Below, piece after piece: positions 44,521 to 54,317 of a DNA stretch of 64,000 nt. The position numbers and the translations under genes are program-made. Each line of letters opens with the position of its first letter. Position 1 is the stretch's first letter. Origin of the DNA: Fervidobacterium_A thailandense (GTDB lineage Bacteria; Thermotogota; Thermotogae; Thermotogales; Fervidobacteriaceae); assembly GCF_041505935.1 (NCBI RefSeq), contig NZ_CP140110.1, one strand, 5' to 3'. The notes under the pieces are model-generated. The model did not search any database and had not been told where the DNA came from. It was given only the letters and a program-made list of their open reading frames with translations.

Positions 44521-45879
44521 ATGAGACTCTTTCAGCATCAATTAGAAGCAATTGACTCATGGAAAGCTGCAAACTACAGAGGCATTATATCAATGGCAAC
44601 AGGCACTGGAAAAACGTACACTGCTATAGGTTGCGCAGATTTGATCTTTAAGCAGCTGGATAGAGCTATTTGTTTCATTACGGTACCTTACAAGCATTTA
44701 ATAGGTCAGTGGAGGGAGTCTATTACTAAATACGACCTCCAGCATGATTTGATAATTGAATGTCATTCGGAGAACTCAAATTGGCCTCGTCAACTAGTCA
44801 AAGTCATTCCAAAAATCGTGATAGGTCAGTTTTCGAAAGTAATAGTGATTTCGACCCACTCGTCACTTGTTTCAGAGAAAATGACGCGGATAATAACGAA
44901 CATACCACAAAGTATCAAAAAAATACTAATTGCGGACGAAGTTCACGGAATGGGGTCTGAGAAAAGGAGAAATAATCTCCCACACTCGTTTGATTATATC
45001 CTCGGACTTAGTGCGACTCCAAAAAGAATGTATGATGAAATAGGGAACCGGTTTTTGAAGAGTTTTTTTGGCGATATAATATACGAGTTCCCTCTGTGCA
45101 AAGCGGTTTATGAATTGAACGTTGTAACCAACAAGACGTATCTAACGCCATATTATTATTACCCAATAAAGATTTCCCTTAACGCGGAAGAAAGTGAAAG
45201 GTATTTCTTTCTCACGAGGAAAATAGTAAATTTGATCAAAAAGAAAGGAATAGACTTGTCCACAGCCAGCTTGGAAGATCTGGAAACGGCCAATATAGAA
45301 GACTTAGAAAGATTGCTTTTCAAGAGGAGTGAAATAATAAAGACCGCAAGTGAGAAGATCGAGAAATTGCCGGAAATCCTACGTAAGATCCAGGATAGAC
45401 AAGGTGATCTGAAAGATACGATTCTGTTCACTCATGAGAAGATCATCGACAAAGTCATAAGGGTTGTTGAAAGTACGCACGCGACATACAGGAGATTTAC
45501 GCAAGAATTATCCTTGAAGGAGCGGGAGCAGATTTTGGATGCATTCAAAAAGGGACATATTGACGTTCTCATTGCTATCAAAATTCTCGACGAAGGAGTG
45601 GATATACCATCCGCAAAAAACGCAGTCATAATTTCAAGCACCACGAACCCTCGAGAATATATTCAAAGATTGGGACGAGTCTTACGACCATCCGAGAATA
45701 AACCTTTAGCTTACATATACGATTTTGTAGTTCTGGATTCTCTCAAAATGTTCTCTAACAGTCCAGAGCTACATACTTTGGAAGAAAAATTTGCAAGATC
45801 CGAACTTCTTAGGGTCAGAGTAATTGCCGAATGTTCTTTAAACGGAATAAATGCGGTTACTGACGTCTTCCGGTGGTAA
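44521..45879 (+). CDS. Superfamily 2 DEVH-box helicase
   Basis: A 452-residue SF2 helicase. Q-like start RLFQHQLEAIDSW, Walker A MATGTGKT (Lys31), motif II ADEVH (139-142), motif III LGLSATPKR and C-terminal motifs LIAIKILDEGVDIPSAKN (motif V) and YIQRLGRVLRP (motif VI). It resembles the compact helicases of phage-defence loci (type III Res/RadD/SSL2-like), without a nuclease domain. The ATG at 44521 has GGTGG seven bases upstream; GTG 44491 is an alternative. It is first of six co-directional genes and likely moves on DNA as part of the defence complex. Confidence 0.88.
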   Translation: MRLFQHQLEAIDSWKAANYRGIISMATGTGKTYTAIGCADLIFKQLDRAICFITVPYKHLIGQWRESITKYDLQHDLIIECHSENSNWPRQLVKVIPKIVIGQFSKVIVISTHSSLVSEKMTRIITNIPQSIKKILIADEVHGMGSEKRRNNLPHSFDYILGLSATPKRMYDEIGNRFLKSFFGDIIYEFPLCKAVYELNVVTNKTYLTPYYYYPIKISLNAEESERYFFLTRKIVNLIKKKGIDLSTASLEDLETANIEDLERLLFKRSEIIKTASEKIEKLPEILRKIQDRQGDLKDTILFTHEKIIDKVIRVVESTHATYRRFTQELSLKEREQILDAFKKGHIDVLIAIKILDEGVDIPSAKNAVIISSTTNPREYIQRLGRVLRPSENKPLAYIYDFVVLDSLKMFSNSPELHTLEEKFARSELLRVRVIAECSLNGINAVTDVFRW

Positions 45880-45896
45880 TCACGGAGGTGGAGGGA

Positions 45897-46106
45897 ATGA
45901 TATTTGAAAGGGATAAAATTTTTGATACTTTGGAGGCCATAGTGGATGAGTATTACGAAAGGAACAACGGGCTTCCCATAACAAAGGAACAAATGAAAAA
46001 ATTAGCTTACGAATGCTACTATGCATACATTTCAAATCCTGAAAATCCCAGGGAAGTTACGAAGAAGATGGTTAAGCTCATTGAACAGACGGTCGATGAA
46101 GAATGA
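45897..46106 (+). CDS. Small acidic helical protein in the defence operon
   Basis: Not recognised. The 69 residues are mainly helical and charged (MIFERDKIFDTLEAIVDEYY, ending TKKMVKLIEQTVDEE). The ATG at 45897 is preceded by GGAGGTGGAGGG; a longer frame starts inside the helicase end. It is 17 bases from the helicase gene and 23 from the ATPase gene, so it is almost surely a component or regulator of the same system. Confidence 0.7.
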   Translation: MIFERDKIFDTLEAIVDEYYERNNGLPITKEQMKKLAYECYYAYISNPENPREVTKKMVKLIEQTVDEE

Positions 46107-46129
46107 TTAAGTGATTAGAGGTGATTATT

Positions 46130-48067
46130 TTGAGACTCAAAGGTTTAACTATCAAGAACTACCGGCAATTTCTGGATGTATCCCTTAGGTTTGATAAAAC
46201 GTCTGAATACGACTTCCACGTCTTGGTGGGGAAACAGGGAGTCGGAAAGACGAATCTCATAGACAGTATAACCTGGCTTTTGTACGGTCGGGAGTTTTTT
46301 TCAAGAATTACGCGGCCAGATGAAAGTAGCATACTGAACTGGAATTTGCTCAGATCTAACACTCAAAAGCATACTGTGAGTATTAGAGGTGTGTTCGAAG
46401 ATCGTTTAGAAAAAAGGGAGATTATTATAACGCGCACGGCCACGATAGGAATATCAAGCGAAGACGGGAAACCGTATTTATACGAAGATGGTTTAACATT
46501 CTTAGGTGCAGGGGGAAATAGTGAAATAACTAAGTATAAGGCAGACGCTCAAATGTCCATTGACTCGTACTTCCCTCCGCTTGTTAGTGACCATTTCTTT
46601 TTTGATGGGGAAAGCCTTGATACGTACTTTGCGGCCACAAGCGGACGGAAGATTAAAGAGGTTATTCAGAAACTGAGTCACATAGAAAAAATTGAAAACA
46701 TAAAAAAGATACTACAAAACGAAGTGAGTGAAGGCTTTACAAAGATGATAAAGGCTGAAAGAAAAAGGGAAGCAGAGTTATCAAATCTTCAGCGAGAGTT
46801 TCAAGAGGTTCGAAAGGAGATCGAGAAAGCAGAGGAAGAAAAAGAAATCTTAGAGAAACAGATCCAGGAAGCGAAAAAGGAACTGAAAAACCTGAACGCT
46901 CAAATTCAAAAGTACCAGCAAGCTGAAGAACTTCGTAAGAGGCTCGAAGAGCTAAAGAACACTATTTCGATGCTCGACATTGAAAGAAACGGACTTCTTC
47001 GACAGAGACTGAAGAAGCTTATAAACTTATCAATCCTTGTATTTGGATTTAAAGGGCTAAGGTGCATTGAGAAAGAAGCTGACACTGGGATAGAATTTTT
47101 AAGACACTTACCCAAAGAGTACGTGCAGAAGGCTATAGAAGAGAATGTCTGCCCTACATGTCGTAGGGAACTTCCTTCGTTTCAAAAGAAACTCTTACAA
47201 TCTATTCTGTTCGATGAGAGTTTTATCATTTCGGAAGAGAAATATCAACAAAAACTTTTGGAGATCAAGAATCTCAAGGACGAAATCTTTGAATTAAATA
47301 AGCAACTGGGTATGAAAACAAAACAAATTGAGATCGAGAAAAGTAGGTTGCAGGAGATCAGAGAAAGACTCGAAAATCAGCCAAATCTTGACGAGGCGAG
47401 TAAAATAAGGATGAAAATTGAAACACTCGATTATCAAAAAGAAATGATGGAGAGAAATCTTGGGAGAATCGAAGAGACGATCAGTAGACTCAGGACCAAG
47501 AGAAAGGAAATAGAAAATAGAATGATGGAAATTCTCAGGGAGGATCAAAAAAACAGAAAACTGGAAGAAAAGATAACCGTAGTTTCCATATTATCAGAAA
47601 TATATGAACAGTTAGCATTAAGGCGAAGAGAGGAAATTAGAAAGGAAATCGAATGCTCCTTGAATAAACTGATCAAAGAAATGATGTGGAAGAAAGAACT
47701 TATCGAGTTCGTTGAAGTAACAGAAGAATTTGATGTGATTCCAAGGGATGCTGAAGGTCGAAACATACTTTACGATCTCTCTGGTGGGGAAAGATCACTA
47801 TTAACACTTGCTTTCGCGCTGGCGCTTCATAACAGTGCAGGTATCCAAGTCCCAATCTTTATTGATAGACCTCTGACAAACGTATCAGGCGAGTCATTTG
47901 AGTATGTGCTCGAGGTGTTAGCTGAAATGTCCAAATCAAGGCAAATATTTATAACATTAACCGACAAGGAATTTGAGTTATCAAAAGAACTTCTTTTTGA
48001 CATCTCATCTACAATCCACAAAATGGAAATCACGAACAACGAGGCAACGATCCAGAGAATAAAATAG
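46130..48067 (+). CDS. DndD/Rad50-like SMC-type ATPase with zinc hook
   Basis: A 645-residue ABC-type ATPase. Walker A GKQGVGKT is at residues 34-41, and the DndD-like VSDHFFFDGESLDTYF lies near 158. Two long coiled coils flank a zinc-hook-like CPTC (341-344). The ABC signature LSGGE (550-554) and Walker B VPIFIDRPL are followed by a D-loop region. FFFDGE is a recognisable DndD feature, but dndB/C/E are absent and the protein may simply be a DndD-like DNA sensor. The TTG at 46130 is favoured (AGAGGTGA just upstream); GTG 46121 is the alternative. DNA end or structure sensing coupled to the helicase is inferred. Confidence 0.85.
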   Translation: MRLKGLTIKNYRQFLDVSLRFDKTSEYDFHVLVGKQGVGKTNLIDSITWLLYGREFFSRITRPDESSILNWNLLRSNTQKHTVSIRGVFEDRLEKREIIITRTATIGISSEDGKPYLYEDGLTFLGAGGNSEITKYKADAQMSIDSYFPPLVSDHFFFDGESLDTYFAATSGRKIKEVIQKLSHIEKIENIKKILQNEVSEGFTKMIKAERKREAELSNLQREFQEVRKEIEKAEEEKEILEKQIQEAKKELKNLNAQIQKYQQAEELRKRLEELKNTISMLDIERNGLLRQRLKKLINLSILVFGFKGLRCIEKEADTGIEFLRHLPKEYVQKAIEENVCPTCRRELPSFQKKLLQSILFDESFIISEEKYQQKLLEIKNLKDEIFELNKQLGMKTKQIEIEKSRLQEIRERLENQPNLDEASKIRMKIETLDYQKEMMERNLGRIEETISRLRTKRKEIENRMMEILREDQKNRKLEEKITVVSILSEIYEQLALRRREEIRKEIECSLNKLIKEMMWKKELIEFVEVTEEFDVIPRDAEGRNILYDLSGGERSLLTLAFALALHNSAGIQVPIFIDRPLTNVSGESFEYVLEVLAEMSKSRQIFITLTDKEFELSKELLFDISSTIHKMEITNNEATIQRIK

Positions 48068-48112
48068 CTACAATGCGTTCTGCGAAGATTATCAGGAGTG
48101 CGGGGTGTTAGA

Positions 48113-48574
48113 ATGTCGCAAGAGAAGTTTATAATATTCAGGTTATCGCAAAAGAATAACGAGAAACTTGATGAGCTTTATAAATCCATTGACAGAGAGT
48201 ATAAACCAGAAATCTCAAAGTTCATGTTGTATGCTGTGGCCGCAGCGTACGCTTTCTCGATGGAAAAGAGAGAACCTGTGAGTGAGCCAGTCGATATCGC
48301 AAGAGGTGAATTCTTAGCACGTCCTGAGTATCAGAACGTATCTCTTTTAATTGAATCGATCTGGGCGTACAAAAAAGATGTGATTTCAGGGATAGACAAG
48401 TATCGCCTCTTTGAAGAATATGCAAATGCTGGTGCGAATTTGCTTTACGAACTCTTCAAAGATTCTGAGGAAGATTTAGAGCATTTTATCGATAATTTTG
48501 AGCTACGTGTATTAGAGGAAATACAAAATAATCCGTTCCTTAAGGAAGAATTATCAAGATTCGGGGAGGAATGA
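48113..48574 (+). CDS. Small helical protein between the ATPase and methylase genes
   Basis: Not assigned to a family. Of 153 residues, the N-terminal 50 (EKFIIFRLSQKNNEKLDELY, then EISKFMLYAVAAAYAFSM) look like a ribbon-helix-helix or DndE-like DNA-binding start. The rest is acidic and helical (SEEDLEHFIDNFELRVLEEI). The start ATG 48113 follows GGGGTG. It ends three bases before the methyltransferase ATG. It could be an adaptor between the SMC-type ATPase and the modification enzyme; this is inference from position. Confidence 0.65.
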   Translation: MSQEKFIIFRLSQKNNEKLDELYKSIDREYKPEISKFMLYAVAAAYAFSMEKREPVSEPVDIARGEFLARPEYQNVSLLIESIWAYKKDVISGIDKYRLFEEYANAGANLLYELFKDSEEDLEHFIDNFELRVLEEIQNNPFLKEELSRFGEE

Positions 48575-48577
48575 ACA

Positions 48578-51130
48578 ATGCATGTTCTTCAACAGAAGTA
48601 TGAGCGAGAATTTTACAAGGCTCTTGAAGACATATTCATCGGTGAACGTCTCGAAGGACAATCTGGGTACATAAATTTGCTGAAGATAAAGAGTAGTTAT
48701 TACACCAACGTGATCAAGCCAGAACTTGAAAAATTCATAAACGACAAGCTGCTTGATAAGGGAATAGAAGATTTCAGAGAAGAGCTTTTTGAAAAGCTTT
48801 ACACCTTTTTCAAGCGTTACTTCAGCGAGAGCGGATCAATATACTTTACTTACACTCCATGGAGTGAAAGGGTTTATGAACGAATTTATGACCCCGAAAA
48901 AGACGTCGCGCTCTTTTGGAAAACCTATATGCTTTATTATGTGAAGTCGGAAAGACTTTACAAAAGCCTTGAGCTACAGATTAAGGGCGAAAACGGGAAA
49001 GAATTCACGATATACTTCGATGCTACGGAAATAGAACACCAAAAGGCAAACGAAAAAAGAGAACTCATTTACGAATTTGACAAGGTGGAGAACGGTAAAA
49101 TCTTTCTAAAGTGTAAGATTTCTGAGAAGGGAAGAAAAACGAAAGAAGAGGAAATTGTGAAAGAAATATCAAACAACGGTTTAAGAGACATAACTACGGA
49201 TGATATAGAAAGGGCAATTAGAATATTTGAAAAACAGTCGGAAGTGGACTTTTTCATAAACAAGGATGCTGAACAGTTCTTGAAAGAACAGCTTGATATG
49301 TTTATCTATCAGTACATGTTCAATCAAAAAAACGTCTGGGGTATCAAGAGAATAAACGAAATTCAAACTTTTAAAGAAGTAGCGGAGAAGATTATCGAAT
49401 TCATAGCTCAGTTCGAAAACGAACTTGTAAAAATATGGAATAAACCCAAGTTAGTGTTCAACTCGAACTATGTTATCACCCTCGATAGAATCGCCAAAGT
49501 TGACAGAGATTTCAGAGTAATCAATAAAATTGTTAACCATCCAAACATTCACCAACAAATAGAAGAATGGAAAGAACTCGAGCTTGTTGACGAAGATTTC
49601 AAAATAGAACATTTAGTTAACTCCGAAAGTATTTTCGGAGGCTTAAATGACAGATATAAGTTTCTCCCGATTGATACGAAATATTTTAAAGACATTGAAG
49701 TGGAACTCTTAGAGCTGTTTGATAACCTGGATGACCAACTCGACGGAGTTTTGATAAAGAGTGAAAACTATCAAGCGCTGAACACCATACTAAGAAAATA
49801 CAAAGAAAAAGTACAAACAATATACATCGATCCACCGTTTAACAAAGGGCAGGATGCGGATTACTTTTACAAAGTTAATTACAAGGATGCTACTTGGATA
49901 ACAATGCTCGAGAATCGAATAAGACTTGCAAAAGAGTTATTGAACGAAAGGGGAAGTATTTTTGTTAGGTGCGATTATAATGGGAATATGTATGTAAGGC
50001 TTTTGATGAATGAGATATTTGGAGAAGAGAATTTCAGGAACGAGATAAGTGTGCGAAGGTTTAAGAAAAACATTATGGATAGACTTGTAAAAAAACTTCC
50101 AGAAGCTATTGACACCATTTATACTTATTCAAAAGTTGCTGAGAAATTTTATTACGAAAATCCTTTAAAAGAGAGGCAGGTTATAAGAAAAGGTTTTTGG
50201 AGGCACATGGACGATTCGTCAGGTCAAGGAACCCCAAAATCGTTTTTCGGAAAAATTTTAGAACCACCCGCAGGAAAACATTGGAAATTCTCTCAAGAGA
50301 AAATCGATAAAATGATCGACGAGGGGAAAATTATTCTGCAATGTAGGAATTGTGGTTACGTACATGACAAGAGCAAGGGGCTTTGGACTGCATGTCCGGT
50401 TTGTGGGAAAGACGATCCGGAACCAAAATACTGGGTTGAAGAAAGTTCCGACGAAGTTCTCGATTCAAACTGGACAGATATTTACGGATATTCGACAGGT
50501 TGGAACTTCCCTACTGAAAATTCCGAGCTGCTCCTCAAACGTGTAATCGAATGTGCCTCGAAACCTCGAGATCTGGTCATGGACTTCTTCCTTGGTTCTG
50601 GAACAACTACCGCAGTGGCTCACAAGCTTGGAAGGAAGTGGATAGGAATTGAAATGGGAGAACATTTCTATACGGTTGTTCTTCCACGTATGAAGAAAGT
50701 CTTGGCTTATGATAAGTCCGGTATATCAAAGGAAAAAGATGTGAAGGAGTTTTACAACGAAAAGAATGCGGGTGGCTTCTTTAAGTATTACGAACTTGAA
50801 CAATACGAAGAGGTGTTGAGAAACGCTAAGTATATACATGGAGATATTAGTCTACAACCACGTCCTGGAAAAGACGCGTTTAACGAATATGTCTTTATGA
50901 GAGATCCAAAGTTCGTAGAAGATGCCATCGTTAAGGATAGTGATAAATTTAAAGTTGACCTGACGAGAATTTATAAAGACAAAGTCGTTGATATACCAGA
51001 AACTATTTCCAACGTAACTGGAAAGAAAATTAAGAAAATTTCTAAGGATTACTTTGTTCTTGAGGACATCGGTATGATCCGGTATGACGATATTCCTCTT
51101 GAATATGTTAAAGAATTAATTTGGTGGTGA
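48578..51130 (+). CDS. Type III-like DNA adenine methyltransferase (Mod), large form
   Basis: An 850-residue beta-class amino-methyltransferase. Motif IV IYIDPPFNKG has Asp418; motif I FFLGSGTTTAVAHKLGRKWI follows at about 671-675, an order typical of type III Mod. A zinc ribbon (CRNCGYVHD...CPVCG) lies in the target-recognition region. The N-terminal 400 residues precede any methylase motif and are unlike short Mod proteins. Mod gives sequence specificity to the complex with Res. GGGGAGG is the SD; the stop overlaps the earliest frame of res. Confidence 0.92.
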   Translation: MHVLQQKYEREFYKALEDIFIGERLEGQSGYINLLKIKSSYYTNVIKPELEKFINDKLLDKGIEDFREELFEKLYTFFKRYFSESGSIYFTYTPWSERVYERIYDPEKDVALFWKTYMLYYVKSERLYKSLELQIKGENGKEFTIYFDATEIEHQKANEKRELIYEFDKVENGKIFLKCKISEKGRKTKEEEIVKEISNNGLRDITTDDIERAIRIFEKQSEVDFFINKDAEQFLKEQLDMFIYQYMFNQKNVWGIKRINEIQTFKEVAEKIIEFIAQFENELVKIWNKPKLVFNSNYVITLDRIAKVDRDFRVINKIVNHPNIHQQIEEWKELELVDEDFKIEHLVNSESIFGGLNDRYKFLPIDTKYFKDIEVELLELFDNLDDQLDGVLIKSENYQALNTILRKYKEKVQTIYIDPPFNKGQDADYFYKVNYKDATWITMLENRIRLAKELLNERGSIFVRCDYNGNMYVRLLMNEIFGEENFRNEISVRRFKKNIMDRLVKKLPEAIDTIYTYSKVAEKFYYENPLKERQVIRKGFWRHMDDSSGQGTPKSFFGKILEPPAGKHWKFSQEKIDKMIDEGKIILQCRNCGYVHDKSKGLWTACPVCGKDDPEPKYWVEESSDEVLDSNWTDIYGYSTGWNFPTENSELLLKRVIECASKPRDLVMDFFLGSGTTTAVAHKLGRKWIGIEMGEHFYTVVLPRMKKVLAYDKSGISKEKDVKEFYNEKNAGGFFKYYELEQYEEVLRNAKYIHGDISLQPRPGKDAFNEYVFMRDPKFVEDAIVKDSDKFKVDLTRIYKDKVVDIPETISNVTGKKIKKISKDYFVLEDIGMIRYDDIPLEYVKELIWW

Positions 51131-51135
51131 GTGGT

Positions 51136-54111
51136 ATGCCTAAGACAGCATCGAAGAGAACGAGTTCAGAACTACAAGTATACACTCTCCTTCAATTGTT
51201 CGTTGAGGAAAATTTACCCCAGTTTGAGGACTTGCCCCCAGAGTGGAATAATATCGACATAGTAGGGTTCTCAAAGAACAAAACTTTATGGGACTTCCAA
51301 ATCAGAGCAATCAAAAATGCCATAAGGTTGCTCTACTTCTATTATCACGAGCTGGAAGGAGACAAGGACAGTTTCTACGAGGCTCTGAAGGCATCAACAG
51401 ATCTTCAAAAATACGAAAAGAATCTTGACATTTACCCAAAAGATGGGGAGATATGGAAGGTTTTGAATAAGTATTTTTACGCCTTAGATGAGAGAATCCC
51501 ATTCTCAAATATTTCCAATCGCATGAATTTTTGGATGGCAACGGGTAGTGGTAAGACGGTAGTCATAATTAAGCTAATCGATATACTCGTAACTTATATG
51601 GAACGGGGTTTGATTCCAAAGAGAAATATTCTATTTTTGACGTATAGGGACGATTTAATTGAGCAGTTTAAGACGCATTTCAAAGAATTCAAACCTCAGA
51701 GCTCTAAACAGTTGTTTCTGAGCGATTTGAAAGAGTTTCACAAGTTGAAACAGTACGGCTCTGATTTCACTACTTTTCCTATTTTCTACTATCGTTCGGA
51801 CAATATTTCCGACGAACAGAAAGATAAGATAGTTGATTACACGTTCTACGAAAATAACGGTGAATGGTACATCATCCTTGATGAGGCTCACAAGGGTGAC
51901 AAGGAATCAAGTAAGAGACAACAATACTTCGCCATTATGGCGAGAAATGGCTTTCTGTTCAATTTTTCCGCGACTTTTACAGATTTTCGTGATATTATAA
52001 TGACCGTCTTTGAATTTAACTTGTCGACATTCATCAAGGAGGGATACGGAAAGGAGATAAGAATTTTCAATGAAAACGTGAAACTCCACAAGGAGAAATT
52101 GGAGGAAGCCGATTTTACTGATCTCGAGAAAAATAAAGTTTTTCTTAAGAATTTAATTCTCCTCGCTTACCTGAAAAAGAACCTTGAAAAGGTTAGGAAG
52201 TTGAGTTTTAAAGACAAAAACTTTTATTATCATTCTCCCTTGCTTATCTATCTTGTGAACTCGGTAAATGTTGATGATTCTGACTTGGAGATTTTAATTC
52301 GGATTTTAACAAACTTTGCAAGTGAGGATACTTATAAAAACTTGCTGACCTCGGAAGTTTTTCAGGAAGCCAAAAGAGAGCTAATATCTAGTACTCCTAT
52401 TGATCCGTTCGATTCGGCAAATGATTCCATTGAAGGCCTTAACCGAGAGGAACTTGAGAAGTTGTCTGGCACTGATATATTAAACTTTGTCTTTAATGCC
52501 CAAACACCTGGCGAAATCGAAATAATAAAGTCAACCTCAAAAAAGGAGATCGCTTTGAAGTTGATGACATCGGACAAGCCATTTGCACTTGTTCGTATCG
52601 GTGATGCATCTCCACTTATTGATAAAATTAAGCAGTATAAAGACGTCTACATTCAGGAAAGATTCGAAAGCGACGATTTCTTTTCTAATTTGGAAAACGA
52701 TGAAAATATTAACATTCTCCTTGGTTCACGAGCCTTTTATGAAGGTTGGGACAGCAACAGACCGAACATAATCACGTTTGTGAACATTGGTCAAGGAACG
52801 GATGCAAAGAAATTTATCTTGCAATCGATTGGGAGAGGTTTAAGGATAAAACCCTTCAAAGATGATGATGTTAATAGGAAACGGTTGTCCGATAACGCCT
52901 CTTTGATACGCTACAAACACTTACTTAAACCACTGGAAACACTATTCGTCTGGGCAACTAAAAAAGACGCTGTTAGAACCGTAATTACTGAAGTTAAAAA
53001 CTTCATTACCGAGAGCGGTGAAAGAATTTCACTTAAAAAGAACCGGGAAAGAATCGATGGTAAAACGATCTATATCCCAGTGATTCAAAAAGTACAGTTA
53101 AAAGACCGAAAGGCTGACCTTTCTAAATTACCGAAAATGACACTAAACATATCTGATTATAACGACGTAATCACAGTGTGCAACTCTACTTCCGACGAAA
53201 TGTTATATTTCAAGTTCTTTTACAACAGCCAATGCCCAGTTAGGGATATAGAGCTCTTGAGAACAATCCTGTCTGAGTCTAACAGGGGAAAATTTATATC
53301 AAAGAGTCTTGATGAGAATAGGATAGGCTGGGAAAGAGCTCTGGAGAAGATTGCAAAGAATATAAAAAGGAATGTTGATTATCTCTATCAAGTCGACGTT
53401 GACTCTAACGATGATGAGTATATCGTTCATTACAAAAACATAGTAATTCGACTACCCGACAAGGAAAAAGTGCAGACAGTTAAAGAAAAGATCGAGGAAT
53501 ATCTTGTGAAAGAACACAGTCACGCTCCAGATCGTCAGGAGGTAACTCTCGCCGGAAAGAGTGAAGTTTTATTGATTGAGTTTTTGAAAGAGCATTATTA
53601 CATACCGATTCTCGAATCTCTTGATAGCACTAGTTTATCGGGTAGGATCAGTTATTTAATAAAGCACGACAGCGAACGGAAGTTCATTGAGGAACTCAAG
53701 CAGGCTTCAAGTGAACTGGCTAAACAATTAGGAGAAATCTGGTGGATCTTCAGTAAGATTGTAGAAAACGTTGATAAAGTGTACATTCCATATGACGACA
53801 ACGGAGTGGAGAGATTCTTTTATCCTGATTTCATCTTTTGGTTCAACAAGGATGACCGATATGTGATAGTTTTTGTTGACCCCAAGGGAACTGAGCATAC
53901 TGTGGCAGAAAGAAAAATTGATGGGTTTGAAAACTTGTTCATAGAAAATGGTAAGTGCAAAGTGTTCAGCAACGGTAGTACGCGAATCATTTTCAAACTT
54001 TATTTTTACAACAAAGATGCGATCAGCTCAAAAAAATATCGTGACTATTGGGTTAGCTCAGCGGATGAAATATTCCAACAGGTTATAGACATTTTAAACA
54101 GCGACTGGTAA
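51136..54111 (+). CDS. Type III-like restriction subunit Res (helicase-nuclease)
   Basis: A 991-residue SF2 translocase with a C-terminal nuclease. Walker A MATGSGKT (Lys140), motif II LDEAHKG (Asp249), motif III FNFSATF, motif VI LQSIGRGLRI, and a PD-(D/E)XK site formed by YPDF (Asp898) and VDPKG (Asp915, Lys917). It cuts DNA in complex with Mod after ATP-driven communication between sites. I start it at ATG 51136, just after the mod stop; GTG 51121 overlaps mod. It closes the six-gene run; a hairpin terminator lies 146 bases downstream. Confidence 0.93.
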   Translation: MPKTASKRTSSELQVYTLLQLFVEENLPQFEDLPPEWNNIDIVGFSKNKTLWDFQIRAIKNAIRLLYFYYHELEGDKDSFYEALKASTDLQKYEKNLDIYPKDGEIWKVLNKYFYALDERIPFSNISNRMNFWMATGSGKTVVIIKLIDILVTYMERGLIPKRNILFLTYRDDLIEQFKTHFKEFKPQSSKQLFLSDLKEFHKLKQYGSDFTTFPIFYYRSDNISDEQKDKIVDYTFYENNGEWYIILDEAHKGDKESSKRQQYFAIMARNGFLFNFSATFTDFRDIIMTVFEFNLSTFIKEGYGKEIRIFNENVKLHKEKLEEADFTDLEKNKVFLKNLILLAYLKKNLEKVRKLSFKDKNFYYHSPLLIYLVNSVNVDDSDLEILIRILTNFASEDTYKNLLTSEVFQEAKRELISSTPIDPFDSANDSIEGLNREELEKLSGTDILNFVFNAQTPGEIEIIKSTSKKEIALKLMTSDKPFALVRIGDASPLIDKIKQYKDVYIQERFESDDFFSNLENDENINILLGSRAFYEGWDSNRPNIITFVNIGQGTDAKKFILQSIGRGLRIKPFKDDDVNRKRLSDNASLIRYKHLLKPLETLFVWATKKDAVRTVITEVKNFITESGERISLKKNRERIDGKTIYIPVIQKVQLKDRKADLSKLPKMTLNISDYNDVITVCNSTSDEMLYFKFFYNSQCPVRDIELLRTILSESNRGKFISKSLDENRIGWERALEKIAKNIKRNVDYLYQVDVDSNDDEYIVHYKNIVIRLPDKEKVQTVKEKIEEYLVKEHSHAPDRQEVTLAGKSEVLLIEFLKEHYYIPILESLDSTSLSGRISYLIKHDSERKFIEELKQASSELAKQLGEIWWIFSKIVENVDKVYIPYDDNGVERFFYPDFIFWFNKDDRYVIVFVDPKGTEHTVAERKIDGFENLFIENGKCKVFSNGSTRIIFKLYFYNKDAISSKKYRDYWVSSADEIFQQVIDILNSDW

Positions 54112-54257
54112 GGAAAATCAGCTCCGTACACCGCAGGACTGTCAAGGAGGACTCAAATAACTTTCAGAAACCAAACAAGAATGGGATTAACTTCGAAAGG
54201 CGATCAACAGTCACCACAAAAGTCGGAAGGAAAGTTCTGTAAACGAGCGGAACAATT

Positions 54258-54285
54258 AAGCCCCGCCTGGGGCTTTAAATTTTTA
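54258..54285 (+). terminator. Intrinsic terminator after the res operon
   Basis: AAGCCCC-GCCT-GGGGCTT stem followed by TAAATTTTT. Confidence 0.8.
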
Positions 54286-54317
54286 AATTTTTGTTTTGCG
54301 CACAACCTCATAAGTCA

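Noticed and set aside
46130..48067. DNA phosphorothioation (dnd) system
   Set aside because: Only a DndD-like ATPase is present; no cysteine desulfurase, DndC-type sulfurtransferase or DndB is encoded nearby.
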